A stretch of DNA of 64,000 nt from Tolypeutes matacus (Eukaryota > Chordata > Mammalia > Cingulata > Chlamyphoridae): assembly GCA_026826555.1 (NCBI GenBank), contig JAKSZT010053769.1:426439-490438 (forward strand), given 5' to 3'. The notes under the pieces are model-generated. The model had not been told where the DNA came from and did no database searches. It saw nothing but the letters and a program-made list of their open reading frames with translations. The position numbers and the translations under genes are program-made. Below are positions 12,056 to 25,198 of the stretch, in pieces (the stretch's first letter is position 1; each line of letters starts with the position of its first letter).

Positions 12056-12502
12056 CCCACATTTTTCTTCCCTCTGGACTACATGTCAGAAAAAGAAAAT
12101 TCAGTATGTTTAATTTTTCTAATGGCAGGTCTAGAAGATAGAAGGTGCCTGGTAAATATTTGATAATTAAAATAATGAATGCTACCTTGATATCTACTTT
12201 CCAATTAAATTCGTTGCTTTGATGGAAAACATATGTTCATTGCCCAGAGGACATACATCTCTAGAGTTCAAAGCTAAAGGGCCTTTGACAATGACTGAAG
12301 CAATGTCTCTGCAAATTGAACTAAAGCAATATTATTAATGGATATTATTGTTACAAATATTATTTTTACCTCATCTACGTAATATGAAACTAGAGGTTTA
12401 CAAGTAATTAAAATTATAAATATATAATATGATCAGAAAACAACTTATGTAATAAGTAATGTCATTTATGTAATATAATGAATTCACAACTACTCATGTC
12501 TT
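12056..12502. other. No gene seen; unassigned DNA
   Basis: This is AT-rich sequence without a recognisable repeat or coding frame. Confidence 0.45.
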
Positions 12503-12515
12503 TCTATTTGCTTTT

Positions 12516-13290
12516 TTTTTAAAGCAGTTTATTTTTTTCTGTCAGTGTAACATTTTGATATATTATTTTTACATTAGAAACATTTCAGGATTACAGATAA
12601 TTCATGGAAAAATACAATGTTCACATATACTCTGCTATTGTTGATACTTTGTATTTGTGTGGTACTTTTTATATATATATATTTTAAAAGATGCGTAGAT
12701 TATATAAATGTTATACAAAAATTACAGGGATTCCCATGTTCCCCACCTCCCACACCTCCCATAACATCCCACATAAACATCTTTCATTAGTGTGGCACAT
12801 CACCTGCAATGGATATACACATCCTGGGGCTTTGCCACTAAGCATGGACCATAGTTCACATTGTAGACCACACTCTCCCACACAGTTCTGTATGGTATAT
12901 GCTGATGTAAAATGGCCTATATCTGTCATTGTAATGTCGCTTAGGATAATTCCCAAGTCCTGAAAAAGCCCCTGTATTACAACTGCTTTTCCCTTCCCTG
13001 CCCCGAAAGCGTCCAGTGGCCACTGGCTTCAACTCACTCCTGTAATTTCTTCCATTGCTTGAATCACAATATGTCGACACCAGAATATCATTAAGTCCAC
13101 TCTAGTCCATAGCTCTTCCCCCAATCTTGAGGAGTTTGGGATGGTGATGTCCAGTCCACCTCCAAGTGAGAGGGGGCCCATATCCCATGGATATGATGGA
13201 TGGGATTATCCTGCTTGCAGCTGCAGGCTCTCTTCATTCCCTGGGATGGCCGTTGTCCATCATCATCTCCTCACCAGGTGACTTGGGTGA
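12516..13290 (-). mobile_element. 5'-truncated L1 (3' UTR only), armadillo lineage
   Basis: On the minus strand this is L1 3' UTR: a TCACCTGGTGAGGAGATGAT-like start, GCCACACTAATGAAAGATG, GGGAGGTGTGGGAGGTGGG, and an AT-rich end. The poly(A) appears as T-runs at 12511-12520. A perfect 13-bp TSD, TCTATTTGCTTTT, flanks it at 12503-12515 and 13291-13303. Opposing frames at 12691-13080 are not genes. Confidence 0.92.
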
Positions 13291-13303
13291 TCTATTTGCT
13301 TTT

Positions 13304-13984
13304 GTCCCTTGAAAAATCAGAGTTAATTGCTACTTGAGACCATACTTATAAAAATATCTCGTAATGATTTATGAAATCAGTCTCAAATGTACCCTATTCT
13401 GACTCTCAACTACATACATATTTTTATTTTGCTTTATCAGTATTGATCTTTCACTCCTTGGTCTGTAAGTTATTCAGGGACTTTGGCCAAAACCAAAATT
13501 CTCTCACATTATTAAATAATTTACCTTACCTAATAAGATTAGCCTTATTGCTGGTACATTGGGAAAACCATTTTCTATTTTAGCACTAGCTAAAGATAGT
13601 GTTCTTCTTTTATTCTAATAGGCATTTGATTGTTAACTTCCCATAAATAAAATGCCATCCAAACAATAAATTTTATGTTCATGAGCATCCATTTATTTTC
13701 ACAAATCACATGAGATTTAAAATACAGGTATGCCTTTACATCATCAGTTGGACACATTATATTATATTATAAACATAGAAAATTCTGATATCTGATAAAT
13801 TATTCAAACCAAAATCTAGAGTTAGTCAGTTGCAGTGATGGAGCAACGCCTAAGAAAATTAGTCAATTGTGACCTGTAATTATCACATTCACAATCTCTC
13901 TTATATTTTTGAAAAGGTGAATAGCCAAATAAAAATTTCTCACATTTTTTGTTTGCATACCATCTAAGAACTTTTCTATTTATG
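13304..13984. other. No gene seen; unassigned DNA
   Basis: Nothing was recognised. It ends just before a direct duplication, AATTCAATCAACCCTT, at about 13997-14028. Confidence 0.45.
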
Positions 13985-14200
13985 TTACTTGTATTAATTC
14001 AATCAACCCTTAATTCAATCAACCCTTCCAACATGCCCATGAAAGAGTTAATGTTGTTAGCCACATTCTAAGAGGTAAATAAGACATAGAGGAATTAATC
14101 TCCTACTCTAAGTCCACAAATCTAGAAACTGTCATAGCTGCAATTTGAACCCATTGACTCTTACCATCCTCTAAAGCCAGCAATCTCAGGGCCAATTCTT
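13985..14200 (-). mobile_element. MIR SINE, old
   Basis: The antisense MIR order is kept: a degraded atgaggaaactgaggcacag-type block (about 14070-14095), a degraded aaggtcacacagctag block, and GCAATTTGAACCCA (about 14141-14154). No TSD is visible, as expected at this age. Confidence 0.6.
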
Positions 14201-15480
14201 AGGAGTTGAGCAATGCAAGGCTGTACCTAGCAGTCTTGAATGCTTTTAATCACTCTGAAATATTGCCTTTCAGAGTGGGAGATAGTTTTCTAGTAGAAAA
14301 TTAAGGAATACCTATATATTTGTAACCAAACAAATATATCAACTAAAGTGTACCAATATGTATACAGTATTTTTTTAAACCCTTAACTCAAATGCTACTG
14401 AAATAAAAAGTAATTCGCTCAATAATACTTTTTATAGCTACATTCAAGGTTAACTTTTAGGGTAACAAAGGAATTTTTGTGGCTTATGAGATAGTGAGTA
14501 ACCTTTCAATGATAATGCCCTCAAAGCATGAAATGCCATACAGCTGGAGAGTACTGGATTAAAATAGAATCATTTTCTTCAAATCATTCTAATTAGTTTA
14601 AAACAGAAAATGCACACAGAACTTCCTGGATAATGATTTGCAGACCTTCCTGGCCAGGTGCAGTGCCAGGTGCTGGTTTGGTTCTGGTCGCAGGCAGGCA
14701 AAATTATTAGCCAACACCAATGTGTTGAGTGACACACTGTAGGCCCTCTCAGAACACCATGGAATGCTCCTGCTATTGAAAATCATTTTGCAAACTTTAC
14801 CTCAAGGAAACATTCAGTCAAATATCCATGCCAATGACAAAATACTATTCTCAAAACATATGCTTTGGTATAATTTGAGCTAATGATCTATGGTTAATAA
14901 AAGAAAACATTACTTAAAACATTGTTTTTTAAATCTTGTTAAGTCATAGTAAACTTGTAATGCTTTTTTACTTTCCCCATAATTGAAATGGTATTGGGAA
15001 AATAGAGTATATTTTTATTCCTCGATTAATTCTGCTGAGCCAAGAAAACATAGATAAGATTAATTTTATATTATAAAAGACTTTCAAAAAATTATCTCTG
15101 AGGGCTTTTATTGCTCAATATCATTAATAGAATGTCTTTTATTTTATTATCCAGACATTTCTTTCAAGCTTGCCTGATTTTTCAAAAGTATCCAAGGTTA
15201 GTACAACTATGTAGAACAAGTAAGCTTTTATTTTTGGTTTTCACACATCCTCATTTTATTGAAAATTGTCAAAATAGAATGGGAAAAAGCTATTAAATAC
15301 CTCAACCATTCAAACATTTGCCTTTTAAAATAATTTTGTTTATTTGGTTTCATTATGGCAATATGAAAAAAAAATCCATGAATTTGCACATCACCTCAAA
15401 TAGTATTTCTGAATATATTAATTCTCACATTTATTTATTTTTTTCTTCTACTGGAAAACTCTTTCCTCTGACATCCTTGT
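14200..15480. other. No gene seen; unassigned DNA
   Basis: Frames at 14598-14786 (minus) and 15111-15536 (plus) have no recognisable features. No confident repeat was found. Confidence 0.45.
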
Positions 15481-15484
15481 GCCT

Positions 15485-15868
15485 CACTCCTGAACTTACC
15501 CTCTTTATGTCTTTTCAGATGTCAACTTTTCCGTAATGCTTTCTCTGACCACCCAATTGAAAATTGTAACACCATGCATCTCTTTGATCTCACCATTACA
15601 TGTTGCCCCAGCCTTATTTTTATCCATAGCATTTACCACCCTGTGACATACCTATGTGTCTGTGTGGTGGTGTGTGGTGTGTGTGTGTGTGTGTGGTATG
15701 TAGAAGAGACAGAGAGACTTTTGATTTCCACTAGATAGAATGAGAGATCAATGAGAGCAACCATGATTGTCTTTATGGTTTACTGTTCTGTCCTCCACAA
15801 TTAGAGCAGTTCTCGCAGCACATCCTAGGTTTCCAATAAATATCTGTTGAATAACTACATACCTTTAA
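15485..15868 (+). mobile_element. L2 LINE, 3' region
   Basis: Antique L2 landmarks occur in order: TTTCTCTGACCACCCAATTG (about 15540), CATAGCATTTACCACC (about 15624), a gap with a (GT)n, GTTCTGTCCTCCACAATTAG, and the terminal CAATAAATATCTGTTGAATA (about 15834). Confidence 0.85.
15661..15696. repeat. (GT)n microsatellite
   Basis: This is a TG-rich tract with GG interruptions, lying inside the L2. Confidence 0.95.
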
Positions 15869-16009
15869 AAAAAACCTTGGTATTATAACTTAAGCAGTTT
15901 TCCACATCTTTAAATAGTCTAAGAACACATGATTTTTAATATCTGAATACTCATCTCTAGTCAGTCATATAATTTTTTAAGTAATTTCAGAGTTTTTGGA
16001 CATTTAGTT

Positions 16010-16360
16010 TGTTTTGAGTTGTCCCCTAATATAAATTAAATGACAGGAAACACTCTTGTTCAGTAACATGGATTTTTCTCTTATGAGTTCTTTAAAATAA
16101 ATTTGAATAAGTGGCATTGCTGGCTCAAAGTGTATGGGCACTTTTATTATATTGCCTACTGCATCTGCTTTTAATCACTTTTACCAGTTTATAAACAGCC
16201 ATCAGTGACATCTGACTATTCTCATTTACCAACAACCTCACTAATATTTAATATTAAGATTTTTTTTAATGTTTTCTAATTTGATCAATAAAAACTCATT
16301 TCAATGATGTTTGAGCAATTATATCATCATTACTGTTTAATTTCAAAATGCCGGTGGGGA
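16010..16360 (-). mobile_element. Old L1 (L1M) fragment
   Basis: The plus strand reads GTGGCATTGCTGGCTCAAAG and GTATGGGCACTTTTA, then the block around AACAACCTCACTAATATTT. This is the antisense of the late L1 ORF2 region. Confidence 0.65.
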
Positions 16361-17050
16361 TTGCTGGAGAGAGCAGAGTAGATCCATGAGCTCACATTAT
16401 TGTCTGACCTGAAGGTCCCAAATTTTTATTTATGGCACTTCTAACAAGCTTGACTACACTGAACATAAAGCCTATTTTATATAGAATTAGCCATCAGTGC
16501 CAGAAACAATTGCTATAGTTACTAAAGATTGTCTTGTCAGGTGACGCTTGGCATCTAGAGAAATAAATAATTATCCCTTATTATGACAATTCATTTCTCA
16601 AAGGAAAACTCTTAGATACACTATTTTAGATGATGGGACTGATACACAAGACTTCATAAACCCAGAAATTTTACTAATCCACTTCAAAATGGAGTGAGAG
16701 AAGGAAAGAGAAAGTGAGAACTTGAAAGTAATGACTTAGAAACAAAGACTTTTGGGGGCTCACAATTGTTGTTTAATAGCTAAATATTTTGAAATTATAT
16801 CATATAGTGTGAACTTTGTGTAAAATAAGATAATTATTATAAAACTTATCTTTTAAAAATGCGATTTGGTTAATGGCCTTGCCTTGCAAATTTGTTGTCT
16901 TTTCAGTTGTCCCTTCCTTACAGTGAAGTAATTCCCCTCTCTGAGGCTTGGCTGGAGCAGAGCCTGACTTCCATTACAGAAGGCAAAGGTCCACATGCTC
17001 TCTTCGCCTACCCTCCTCCAGACCAGGGGACAGGAATGTGGTCTAGGAAG
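16361..17050. other. No gene seen; unassigned DNA
   Basis: An open frame on the minus strand (16853-17155, 100 codons) has no motif I recognise and overlaps an opposing frame. I treat it as chance or old-repeat sequence. Confidence 0.4.
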
Positions 17051-17059
17051 CCAGTCTTG

Positions 17060-17395
17060 ACCTTTCAATCCAGGACCTGAAATCAAAGGTGGATGATAGA
17101 TTTTGGTAAAGTCTTCCTCATAGCTGCAATATGGTGTCAGCAGAAGTGATCTCATTCCCAGTGGTGGCAGTGGTGATGACTTACCATGTTGTCACTGAGT
17201 CGTAATTATTAAGGTTGTGGTTCGGGTTGTTTAGCTCCTCAGTTCACAGCCTGCTTCTCCCACAGTTTTCCAGGCTATCCTATGAATTACTTCATGGTTT
17301 TCCAATAATTTTCTTTTCAATTTTAATTATCTAGAATCAGTTTCTGTTGCAGCAGTTAATAACCCTGACTAAAACAGAATTTTAACCTAAAATTA
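17060..17395 (+). mobile_element. Possible old LTR-like repeat
   Basis: The 3' end reads GTTTCTGTTGCAGCAGTTAA and then CCCTGACTAAAACAG. This resembles the CCTGACTAATACAG terminus of several old mammalian LTR repeats. The rest is too diverged to name. Confidence 0.3.
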
Positions 17396-18310
17396 AAATT
17401 ATTTATAACTGCAAATATAATAGCTGATGGAAGGTGTGTGTATTTGATGAGTATTTTCATCTAATACAAGGTTAATTGCCTAAAGGGAACTCTGAGAAGT
17501 AGGGTAATGAAAATAGGATATTGCACTAAAAAGATAAAAATTATGATGATATTTGCAGGTCACAACTAAAATGATAAAGGCTTAGTTTGAATAATAAATC
17601 TCTTTTGAAGCCTTGACAGACATTCTACTCATATTTATGTGTGTATGTGTGGGAGGTTGGAATTTTTTATTTTATGGTTTCATCCAGAGTTTACCACTAT
17701 ATTGATCAAGTCAGAATCTCTTATGCCAACATTTATATGGACAAACCTTCCTATATGTTATATTGAAATTTTATTCTAGAGTCTTCAATAAGTGATTTTA
17801 TCTTCCATTTGTGCCTGTATTTCATATAGGTATAGTGTCTTGTAGTCTTAAAATATCACCAAATTTGCCCTCTGCTTCAGAGAACTTACACCACTCAGTA
17901 CCCCTCATGTTGATGAGATGGAATTCATCTCCAAATATTTCTCCTCTCTAGTGGATAACTTAACATGGAATCACCTATATAAAATGCTACATTAGGACTT
18001 CTGGGACAAGGTTCTACAAAGGCAAAGATTTTCCTAGAGATTGTTTACATCCTGTGAAAAACACTGCCTTGCAAGAGATGGTTTATTTATAGCAGTCGCT
18101 CAGAAGATAAGAAAGAGAAGTTCTCTCAGCTTTTTTTGACATAAAACATATTAGATTTGCCAAAGCATTTATTTGCCACAGCAGAAGAGCAATTCTTACT
18201 GATGGACACTAAGTGTTCATTGGAACAGAGCCTTATGATCTCTGTCACAAACCAAATTTTTTCTATGTGTTTAATTTACCATTTTGAAATAGCAAGTTTC
18301 TGGTAGATTA
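17396..18310. other. No gene seen; unassigned DNA
   Basis: AT-rich sequence; nothing was recognised. Confidence 0.45.
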
Positions 18311-18339
18311 TGTCCTATTGTGAACTTTTTTGGTTCTCT

Positions 18340-18456
18340 ACCTGTAACCTAATAATAATAGTTAATGTATTCTTACTTGCTTACTTTCTATCAAGCAATA
18401 TTCTAAGTACTAATTTATTTAATTCTTGAATAATTAATGAGGTACGTATTAGAATG
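18340..18456 (-). mobile_element. MIR SINE, left part (split by LTR)
   Basis: Antisense MIR: CAATATTCTAAGTACTAATT, then ATTTAATTCTTGAATAATTA and GAGGTACGTATTAG. The element stops at an LTR-like insertion and resumes at 19076. Confidence 0.65.
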
Positions 18457-19075
18457 TGTAGCAGTTTGGCAGTTTGATACAGTTATGAATTCCAAAAATA
18501 GATATTGGATTATGCTTGTAAACTGGTCTGTTAATCTAGGCATGACTAAGTTATGATTAGGGTGTTGACTGGGCCACATCAGTAGGGCGTTGAGCCCCAC
18601 CCCTTGGTGGGTGGGGAATCAAATATAAAAGGCATGGTAAAGGACAGAGTTGGAGAAGTTTTGATGTTGGAGTCTTGAGCTGGAGCCCCGGGAAGTAAGA
18701 GAGCTTGGTTGTGAGGAAAGAGAGATGGACCCCGGATAGAGACAAGCCATTCACCTGATAGTCGACAGCTGGCTTTGTGGAGAGAGGCAAAGCCTAAGAG
18801 AGCCTCATAGTCTACAGCTGACTTTGTGGAGGAAACAGAGGTGCCAAGCCCAGAGAGAAACGCAGCCCTGGGAAGAGAGGAACCCAAGAAACCCGAATCC
18901 CAGTAAACGTTGGCAGCTGTCTTGCTCCAACACATGGCAATGGACTTTGATGAGGGGAGAAACTTATACTTTATGGCCTGGTAACTGTGGACTTCTACCC
19001 CAAATAAATACCCTTTAATAAAAACCAACCTATTTCTGGTATTTTGCATCAGCATCCCTTTGGCTGACTAATATA
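18457..19075 (+). mobile_element. LTR-like element (family A)
   Basis: The element starts TGTAGCAGTTTGGCAGTTTG. A GC-rich middle has CCACCCCTTGGTGGGTGGGG. The 3' end has CCCCAAATAAATACCC, TTTCTGGTATTTTGCATC, and finally CTTTGGCTGACTAATA. Related copies lie in reverse at 25199-25795 and 39594-40137. The TG start, near-terminal AATAAA and length of about 600 bases are those of a solo LTR. It splits a MIR. The minus-strand frame at 18579-19055 (158 codons) lies inside it and is not a gene. Confidence 0.75.
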
Positions 19076-19140
19076 GTATGGTACTATTTAGAAATAAGAA
19101 AGTTGAAATTAAGGACATTTTCCAAGGTCCAAAATTTGTG
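19076..19140 (-). mobile_element. MIR SINE, right part
   Basis: GGTACTATTTAGAAATAAGA, then ATTTTCCAAGGTCCAAAATT corresponds to the next part of antisense MIR after the LTR insertion. Confidence 0.55.
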
Positions 19141-19319
19141 TCTTAAGATCGATATATTATCATTTTCTTCAAAGTTATCCATGAAATTAACCTGAAAATT
19201 TTAGGAGGTTTCTAGGGAAAGTCATGGTTGTATATTGGCAAATATAAAGCAACGCTATGGAAATATAGCATGAGACATGTATATTATGAATGGACAGCTG
19301 GCAAAATGGCTATAATATG

Positions 19320-19600
19320 CCAACCATCCTACACACCACTACCAAATCCATCCTAATTATCACTTTAATTATTCTCTTCAAAAGATTCCATTAACTGCTG
19401 AAAGTTCAGTCTCCTGAGCTTTATATCTAAACTCTTTTTATTTTGATTCCAATCTACTTTTCTTTACCTGTCTATCATTATTCTAATATGTACTCTACAT
19501 TCCAACTAAAATAAACTACTTGTTCTTTTTCAAATGACCTCTGTACCTTGACTTGGGTAAAACTGCCATCTTCCACTTTTCCTTTTAATAATAACCTATT
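19320..19600 (+). mobile_element. Possible L2 fragment
   Basis: A pyrimidine-rich run with L2-like wording (AACTACTTGTTCTTTTTCAA). The similarity is weak and the call is tentative. Confidence 0.3.
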
Positions 19601-22219
19601 TTAAAATGTACAATGAAAATTTTTGTGATATTTCAAATAGAATCCACCACTTCTTCCCTGAAACTTCAGATTTCATTCTTTTGGCCCTCCTTATGGTTAA
19701 CACTAAGTTTATTTATTGGTGTAGTTACTTCTCTCTTCTACTAGGTTTTAAGCTTATCCTTTTAACTCTTACATTTTCTCTGGGCTATAGCTAGAAAAGC
19801 TTGTATGTCTATTTTCAAACTGATAACCCAGAAATATAACGCCATTGAAGCCAAAGCCACAAGAACTAGATTCAGAGGTTTCTTATGTAAAAGAAAAGTA
19901 AGTATGCACTAGTTATTATATGTAATGTCAATTTTCAAGATTTTTTACACATTTTCTCATATGTGAAGAAGGTGATATTCTGGTCAACAGAAAATTAAAC
20001 ATTAAAAAAAAGTTTTCCTCCTTTTTCTGCACAGTCTCTCTCTCCTCCAATCTCCTTAGAAATTCTTCTTCAGACCCTAAGCTATACACCTCTTCCTTCT
20101 TCCTTTCCCTCTGTATTTCAGATTCTGAATCCAAACCTATCTGGCAACAATCCAGACCTTATCAATGAATGGGGAGAGAATGAATTAGACTATATCAAAT
20201 CAGACTCTCTTTAGAAGATGAAGGGAGAGAATTGCCTATGAACATTCTTACATTATTAATATGGTTCTGTCCAGTAAATATCAAGAGACTCTTAAACATT
20301 TAATTACCCTACTAACATTCTAACCAGGAAAAAAAAAACAAAACCTCTAGATATAAAAGGTCACATTTGTGAGTAAACATGAATAAAAACAGTAAAACAT
20401 CTTAACACTATGATATGATAACAGCTCATTCTAGAACTCTTGGCCTTTATGTTCTTTTTAAATAAATGTAAAAGGTTTGAATATAAGGTCAGTGTTAACA
20501 TTTTCAAAATTTCTAATTAACAGTATCAGTAGATATTGATTTTTTTCACTGAACTATCAGAGTTTGCACTCTTTTATTTTGGACCTATAGCCTCTCTCCA
20601 GAAACTACAAAGAAAATAAGATGTATGTGAAGAGTCTTCATATTGGAAGGACCCAAGCAAATAGGAACAGAAATCCCCAGACTGAGGCCTATTTGCTTTC
20701 TCAACCTAACCACCTTCCACAGACCATCCAGACAGGAACCTCGTGTGCATGCATGTAGACAACCCAACCTGTATGACTAACCCTCGCCCCCACATTAGTT
20801 GCCAAGTTACATCTAAAAGTATGCACACTGAAGGCAAAGTTTGCCCTCTGAAGGACAGACTGGAAAAAGAGATTGGTACGGAACTAGGAAGTAGGCTAAA
20901 AGCCATTTGGGTGGGGAACTCAAGGGTCTTGGGTACCTGGAGTATGGTCTAGAAGAGGAGGTGCCTCTGGTTGGATATATCCTTTTGGACTCATATGCTT
21001 CCCAGTCTGTGGAATGGGAGGCAGCTTGTCAGTTCAACAGTAATCTAATATACAACCAGTGAATATTTTAGAAAGGAAATAAGAAAAATTGGCTTTTATA
21101 TAATTAAATTATTTTTCCAGTTAAAATTTCTTTAAAATTAGACAGTTCATATTGGTCATTTATATTGTGCCTTTACGTAGATAGAGTCTGTAAATTTAGT
21201 TTATTAGCTATTTAAACAAAATACTCTAAAAATGTATTCAGCACAAAGCCTACATTCATTATTTGACTAGAAACCTTTAAAGTAAATCACATGTTGGGAA
21301 AAAATATAGAATCAATTTTAATTTTGGAAATATTCCCATTGATGCTAATGACAATGTTTTTATTAAAATGATGTTAGCCGTATTTACTTTGGGAAAGGTT
21401 TCTCTTAAAAAAAAACACTGATAATTTCAGGTGAGTACCCAAGACCTCTAAATAGCTACAAACATTCTTTTGGGTACATATATTTCATATGATCTTTTCT
21501 GTGCTTAACTCATTGCTAAATATAACAACATATTACCTTTCAACAGCTAGAATTGATTTATAAAGTAGAAAACCATTTATCTTCTGTTGACAACAAATAT
21601 TTATCTAATACTGAAAGTTTGACCCAGTAGAAGTCATTTACCTTTTCTTTGTTTCAGCTACTTAGCTGTAAAGCTGAAAAAAAAAAAAGTGATGGTTAGT
21701 CTCTACCCAATTTTTAAAGTGTCATTAAAATAAATTATAAGAAGCCCGAAACAAACTTTAAAAATTTTCAGGGAAAATGAATCTAACAATTCATTTCTTT
21801 TCTACTTGTGCCTTTTGTCCTCTCTGATCCTTCTTTCCTGCTCTTTTATTTATTTAGTTTTGATTAAGTAATATTTAGAGTTTCATTTCAATTTTTCTGT
21901 TTGCTTTTTAGTTTTCCTTTCTTGCATTATTTTTATAAGTGGTCTTCCTATGAATGTAATATGCACCAATCACATAGCACAATCCATTTTGTTTTAATAT
22001 GTACTACTTAAGGTAAACTATAGAAATATTGCAAACTTAGACATATCACACAGAGACCCATCCTTTATATTACAGTTTATATACATAATGCATCTAGATG
22101 CATTATAAAACACTCAATACAATGTTATAACTTTACTTTTAAACTTTCATGTGGTTTGTAAAAATATTAAGATTTAAAAAAGAGTTTCTTGAATTTATCC
22201 AGATATTTACCATTTCCAA
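19601..22219. other. No gene seen; unassigned DNA
   Basis: Open frames at 19928-20134 (minus) and 20585-20952 (both strands) show no family motif. No retrocopy features were found. Poly(A)/poly(T) runs occur at about 20328 and 21676. Confidence 0.4.
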
Positions 22220-23140
22220 CGTTTTTCATTCTTTTCTGAGGACCCAAGTTGCTATTTACTATCATGCCCCTTTCTTCTGAAGAACTTGCTTTTGCATTTC
22301 ATATAGTGCAGGTCTCTTGCAACAAAATGTCTTAGTTTTTGTTTTTTTTAATCTAAAAATGTCCTTATTTTATTGTCATTCTTGATTTTTCTGCTCATAG
22401 AATTTTGGGTAGAGAATTTCCTTCTTATATTTTCTTCTGGACCTATGGTTTCTGATGAAATATTAGCCATTGATTCCATCAGTTATGCACAAATACTGTT
22501 TTTTAAATTTGTTCTCCATCTTTCACTTTCAATTGTTAGAACTTGGTGTGGATATTTTTATGTTTTTTCCAATTGGTGTTTATTTAAAATGTTATATCTG
22601 TGAATTATGGTCTTTATTAAATTTGGGAAATCCACACATTATTTCTTCAAATATATTTTTTGTCCAATTCTTGCTATCCTCTCCTCTAGTATTCCAATTA
22701 CATGTATATTTCACTCTTTGATATAATCTAACATGTGTTTGAGTCTCTATTCATTTTTAAAAATCTTTTTTTTTTTCTGTTTCTTACCTTGAATAATTTC
22801 TAATTGCTCTTCTTCATGTTTACCTATTCTTTCATCTGCCATGTCTACTTGGCTAAGCCATTCAGTTAATTTTTAGTTTTAGAATTATATTTTTTTTGCT
22901 CTAGAGTTCCCAATTGGTTCTTTTGCATTATTTCTATTGTTTGGCAGAGACATCCCACTCCTCTCCTGAGATTTTCATGCATTCAAAAAATGTTTTATTT
23001 TACTTCATTGGCAATAGTTTAAAATCCACTTTAAAAGTCCTGTCTGTTAGATTTAATATCTGTTTCATCTCAGGTTAGACTTGGTTGATAATATTTGCTC
23101 TTGAAAATGTTTCCCATTTTCTTGGTAGTTTGTATGTAAG
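22220..23140 (-). mobile_element. HAL1/L1 ORF1-type sequence, degraded
   Basis: The plus strand has the antisense of an L1 ORF1 region: GTGCAGGTCTCTTGCAACAA, GGTTTCTGATGAAATATTAG, AAATATATTTTTTGTCC, CCCAATTGGTTCTTTTGCA and TTTCATCTCAGGTTAGACTT. The last block is typical of the half-L1 (HAL1) 5' part. All frames are broken. Confidence 0.7.
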
Positions 23141-23149
23141 GTAACTTTG

Positions 23150-25190
23150 CTTGTATGCCAATACCACATTCTCTTGATCACCAACATTTTATAATAATGT
23201 TTAATGTCAGAGTGTTATTCCTCCAACTATTTTTTTTCTTTTGCAAAATTGTTTTGGCTATTTTAAGCCGTTTGTATTTTCATATGAATTTTATGATCAT
23301 CTTGTCAATTTATACAAAAAAGAGTGGCTAAGATTTTGATTTGGGTTGCAATGACTCTAGATATCAGTTTAAAGAAAAGTGACACCTTCACACTATTAAA
23401 TCCTCCACCCCATTAATATGGTATATCTTTTCACCATATAAGTATTCTTTGATTTCTTTAGTAATGTTTCTACAGGTCTTACATATATTTTGTCATATTT
23501 ATCCCTAAATATTTTGTTTTTCGATGCCATAGCAAATTGCATGGTTTTGTTAATTTCAGTTTCCAATTGTTTATTGCCAATATATCAAAATACAATTGAT
23601 TTTTGTTGTTTGGGTCTGCATCCTATACTCTCACTAAACTCATTTGTCACTTCTAGTAGTTTTTGTAGATTCCAATGGATTTTTCACCTTGATGATCAGG
23701 TACTCAGTGAGTAAAAAATAGTTTTACTTCTTCCTTTTCGATCTGGATCGCTTTTATTCCTTTTCCTTGCCCCATTGCACTTGTTGGAACCACTAACCTG
23801 ATATTGTCCACAAATGGTGTGAATGGACATTTGTTGACTTGGTCCTCATTTTAGAGAGAACAGTATTCATTCTTTTAACATCATGGATGAAGTTAGCTCT
23901 AGGTGATTTGTAGCTTCCCATTATCAAGTCCCATAAGTATACTTGTATTACTAATTTGATGTTATTTTTAAACCAAGAATGATGCTGGATTTCGTCAGTT
24001 GTTTTGCCTGTGTCTAGTGTGATGATCATATGGTTTTCTAAATTTAGTTTATTAAGTGAATTATAGTAGTTAATTTTTGAGTGTTAAACCAAGCTTGTAA
24101 TCCTGGGATAAATCCCACATTGTTATGATGTATTATACTTTTTATATATTTTGGATTTGAATTGCTAAAATTTTGTGAAGAATGTTTGTTTCAGTTCTCA
24201 GAAATGATATTATCTATAGTTTTTTTGTAATGTCTTTACCTGGTTTTATCTAGGATAATTCTGAATTTACAGAACACTTTGACAACTATTCTGTTTCTGT
24301 TTTCTTGAAGAGTTTTTCAAGAATAGGTATTATTTGTTGCTTAAATATTTGAAAATTTATTTGAATTCACCAGTGAAGCCAACTCAGTCTGTGTTTTCTT
24401 TATATGGAGGATTTTTTATTGTTTGCTCTTTTACTCCTACAAATTCAATTTCTTAGATAGGCATAGACTATTCAGGTTAGCTATTTCTTTGGAGTTGAGG
24501 ATTGATATTTCAGTCTTTCAAGAATTTTGTCCATTTTGTGTAAGTTGGTAAATTTACCAGCATAAAATTGTTTATATATTCATATCTTCTTAGGGTATGT
24601 GTTAACTGTAATAATGTTCTCTCCCTCATTCTTGATATATAGTAATTTGTGTCTTCCCTCCTTTCTCCTGATGATTCCAGGGTTTTTTTTCAATTTCATT
24701 AAGTGTTTCAAAACTTCAGCTTTTAGTTTTATTGATTTCTCTATTTTTTAAATTTCTTTTTCATTTTATGCTCTGATATTTATTATTTACTTTCTTCTGC
24801 ATACTTTGTGCTAAATGTCCTCTTCTAGTCCCAGTTTCTTTAGGTAAAATGCAGAGGTCATTGGTTTGAGTTTTTTTTTTTTTTTCCTATTCTGATATAG
24901 GTGTTCTATTGATATATTTGTAGGTACTGATTCAGTGGCATCCCATAAATATTGGTATGGCTTGTTTTAATTTCTATTCAGTTAAAAATAATTTCTTTTT
25001 TAAAAAAAAATTCTCCTTTTACCTGTGGGATATTTAGATATGTCCTATTTGGTTTAATTGGAAGACAGTATCCTTAGTGCAAGAGATTTAAAATAACAGT
25101 TACATTTCAAAATCTCTCACTTTGTTGTGGTTGTATATTCTTTGCTGGTGTGTTACTTTTAAATTTCCTTGCTTCCTTTCCTCCCTTCCT
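23150..25190 (-). mobile_element. Old L1 ORF2 fragment
   Basis: This is the antisense of the L1 reverse-transcriptase region. Landmarks are TCCTCCAACTATTTTTTTTC, TTTTGGCTATTTTAAGCCG, TTTGATTTCTTTAGTAATGT, GGATAAATCCCACATTGT and GCTTTTAGTTTTATTGATTT. It lies upstream (minus sense) of a HAL1-like block, so these are two different elements. No intact reading frame remains. Confidence 0.82.
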
Positions 25191-25198
25191 TTACCTTC

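Noticed and set aside
13997..14028. Direct repeat AATTCAATCAACCCTT as a possible array
   Set aside because: There are only two copies with no spacers; a local duplication, not a CRISPR or a satellite.
18579..19055. 158-codon minus-strand frame
   Set aside because: It lies wholly in a family A LTR-like repeat, antisense to it, and sister copies do not conserve the frame.
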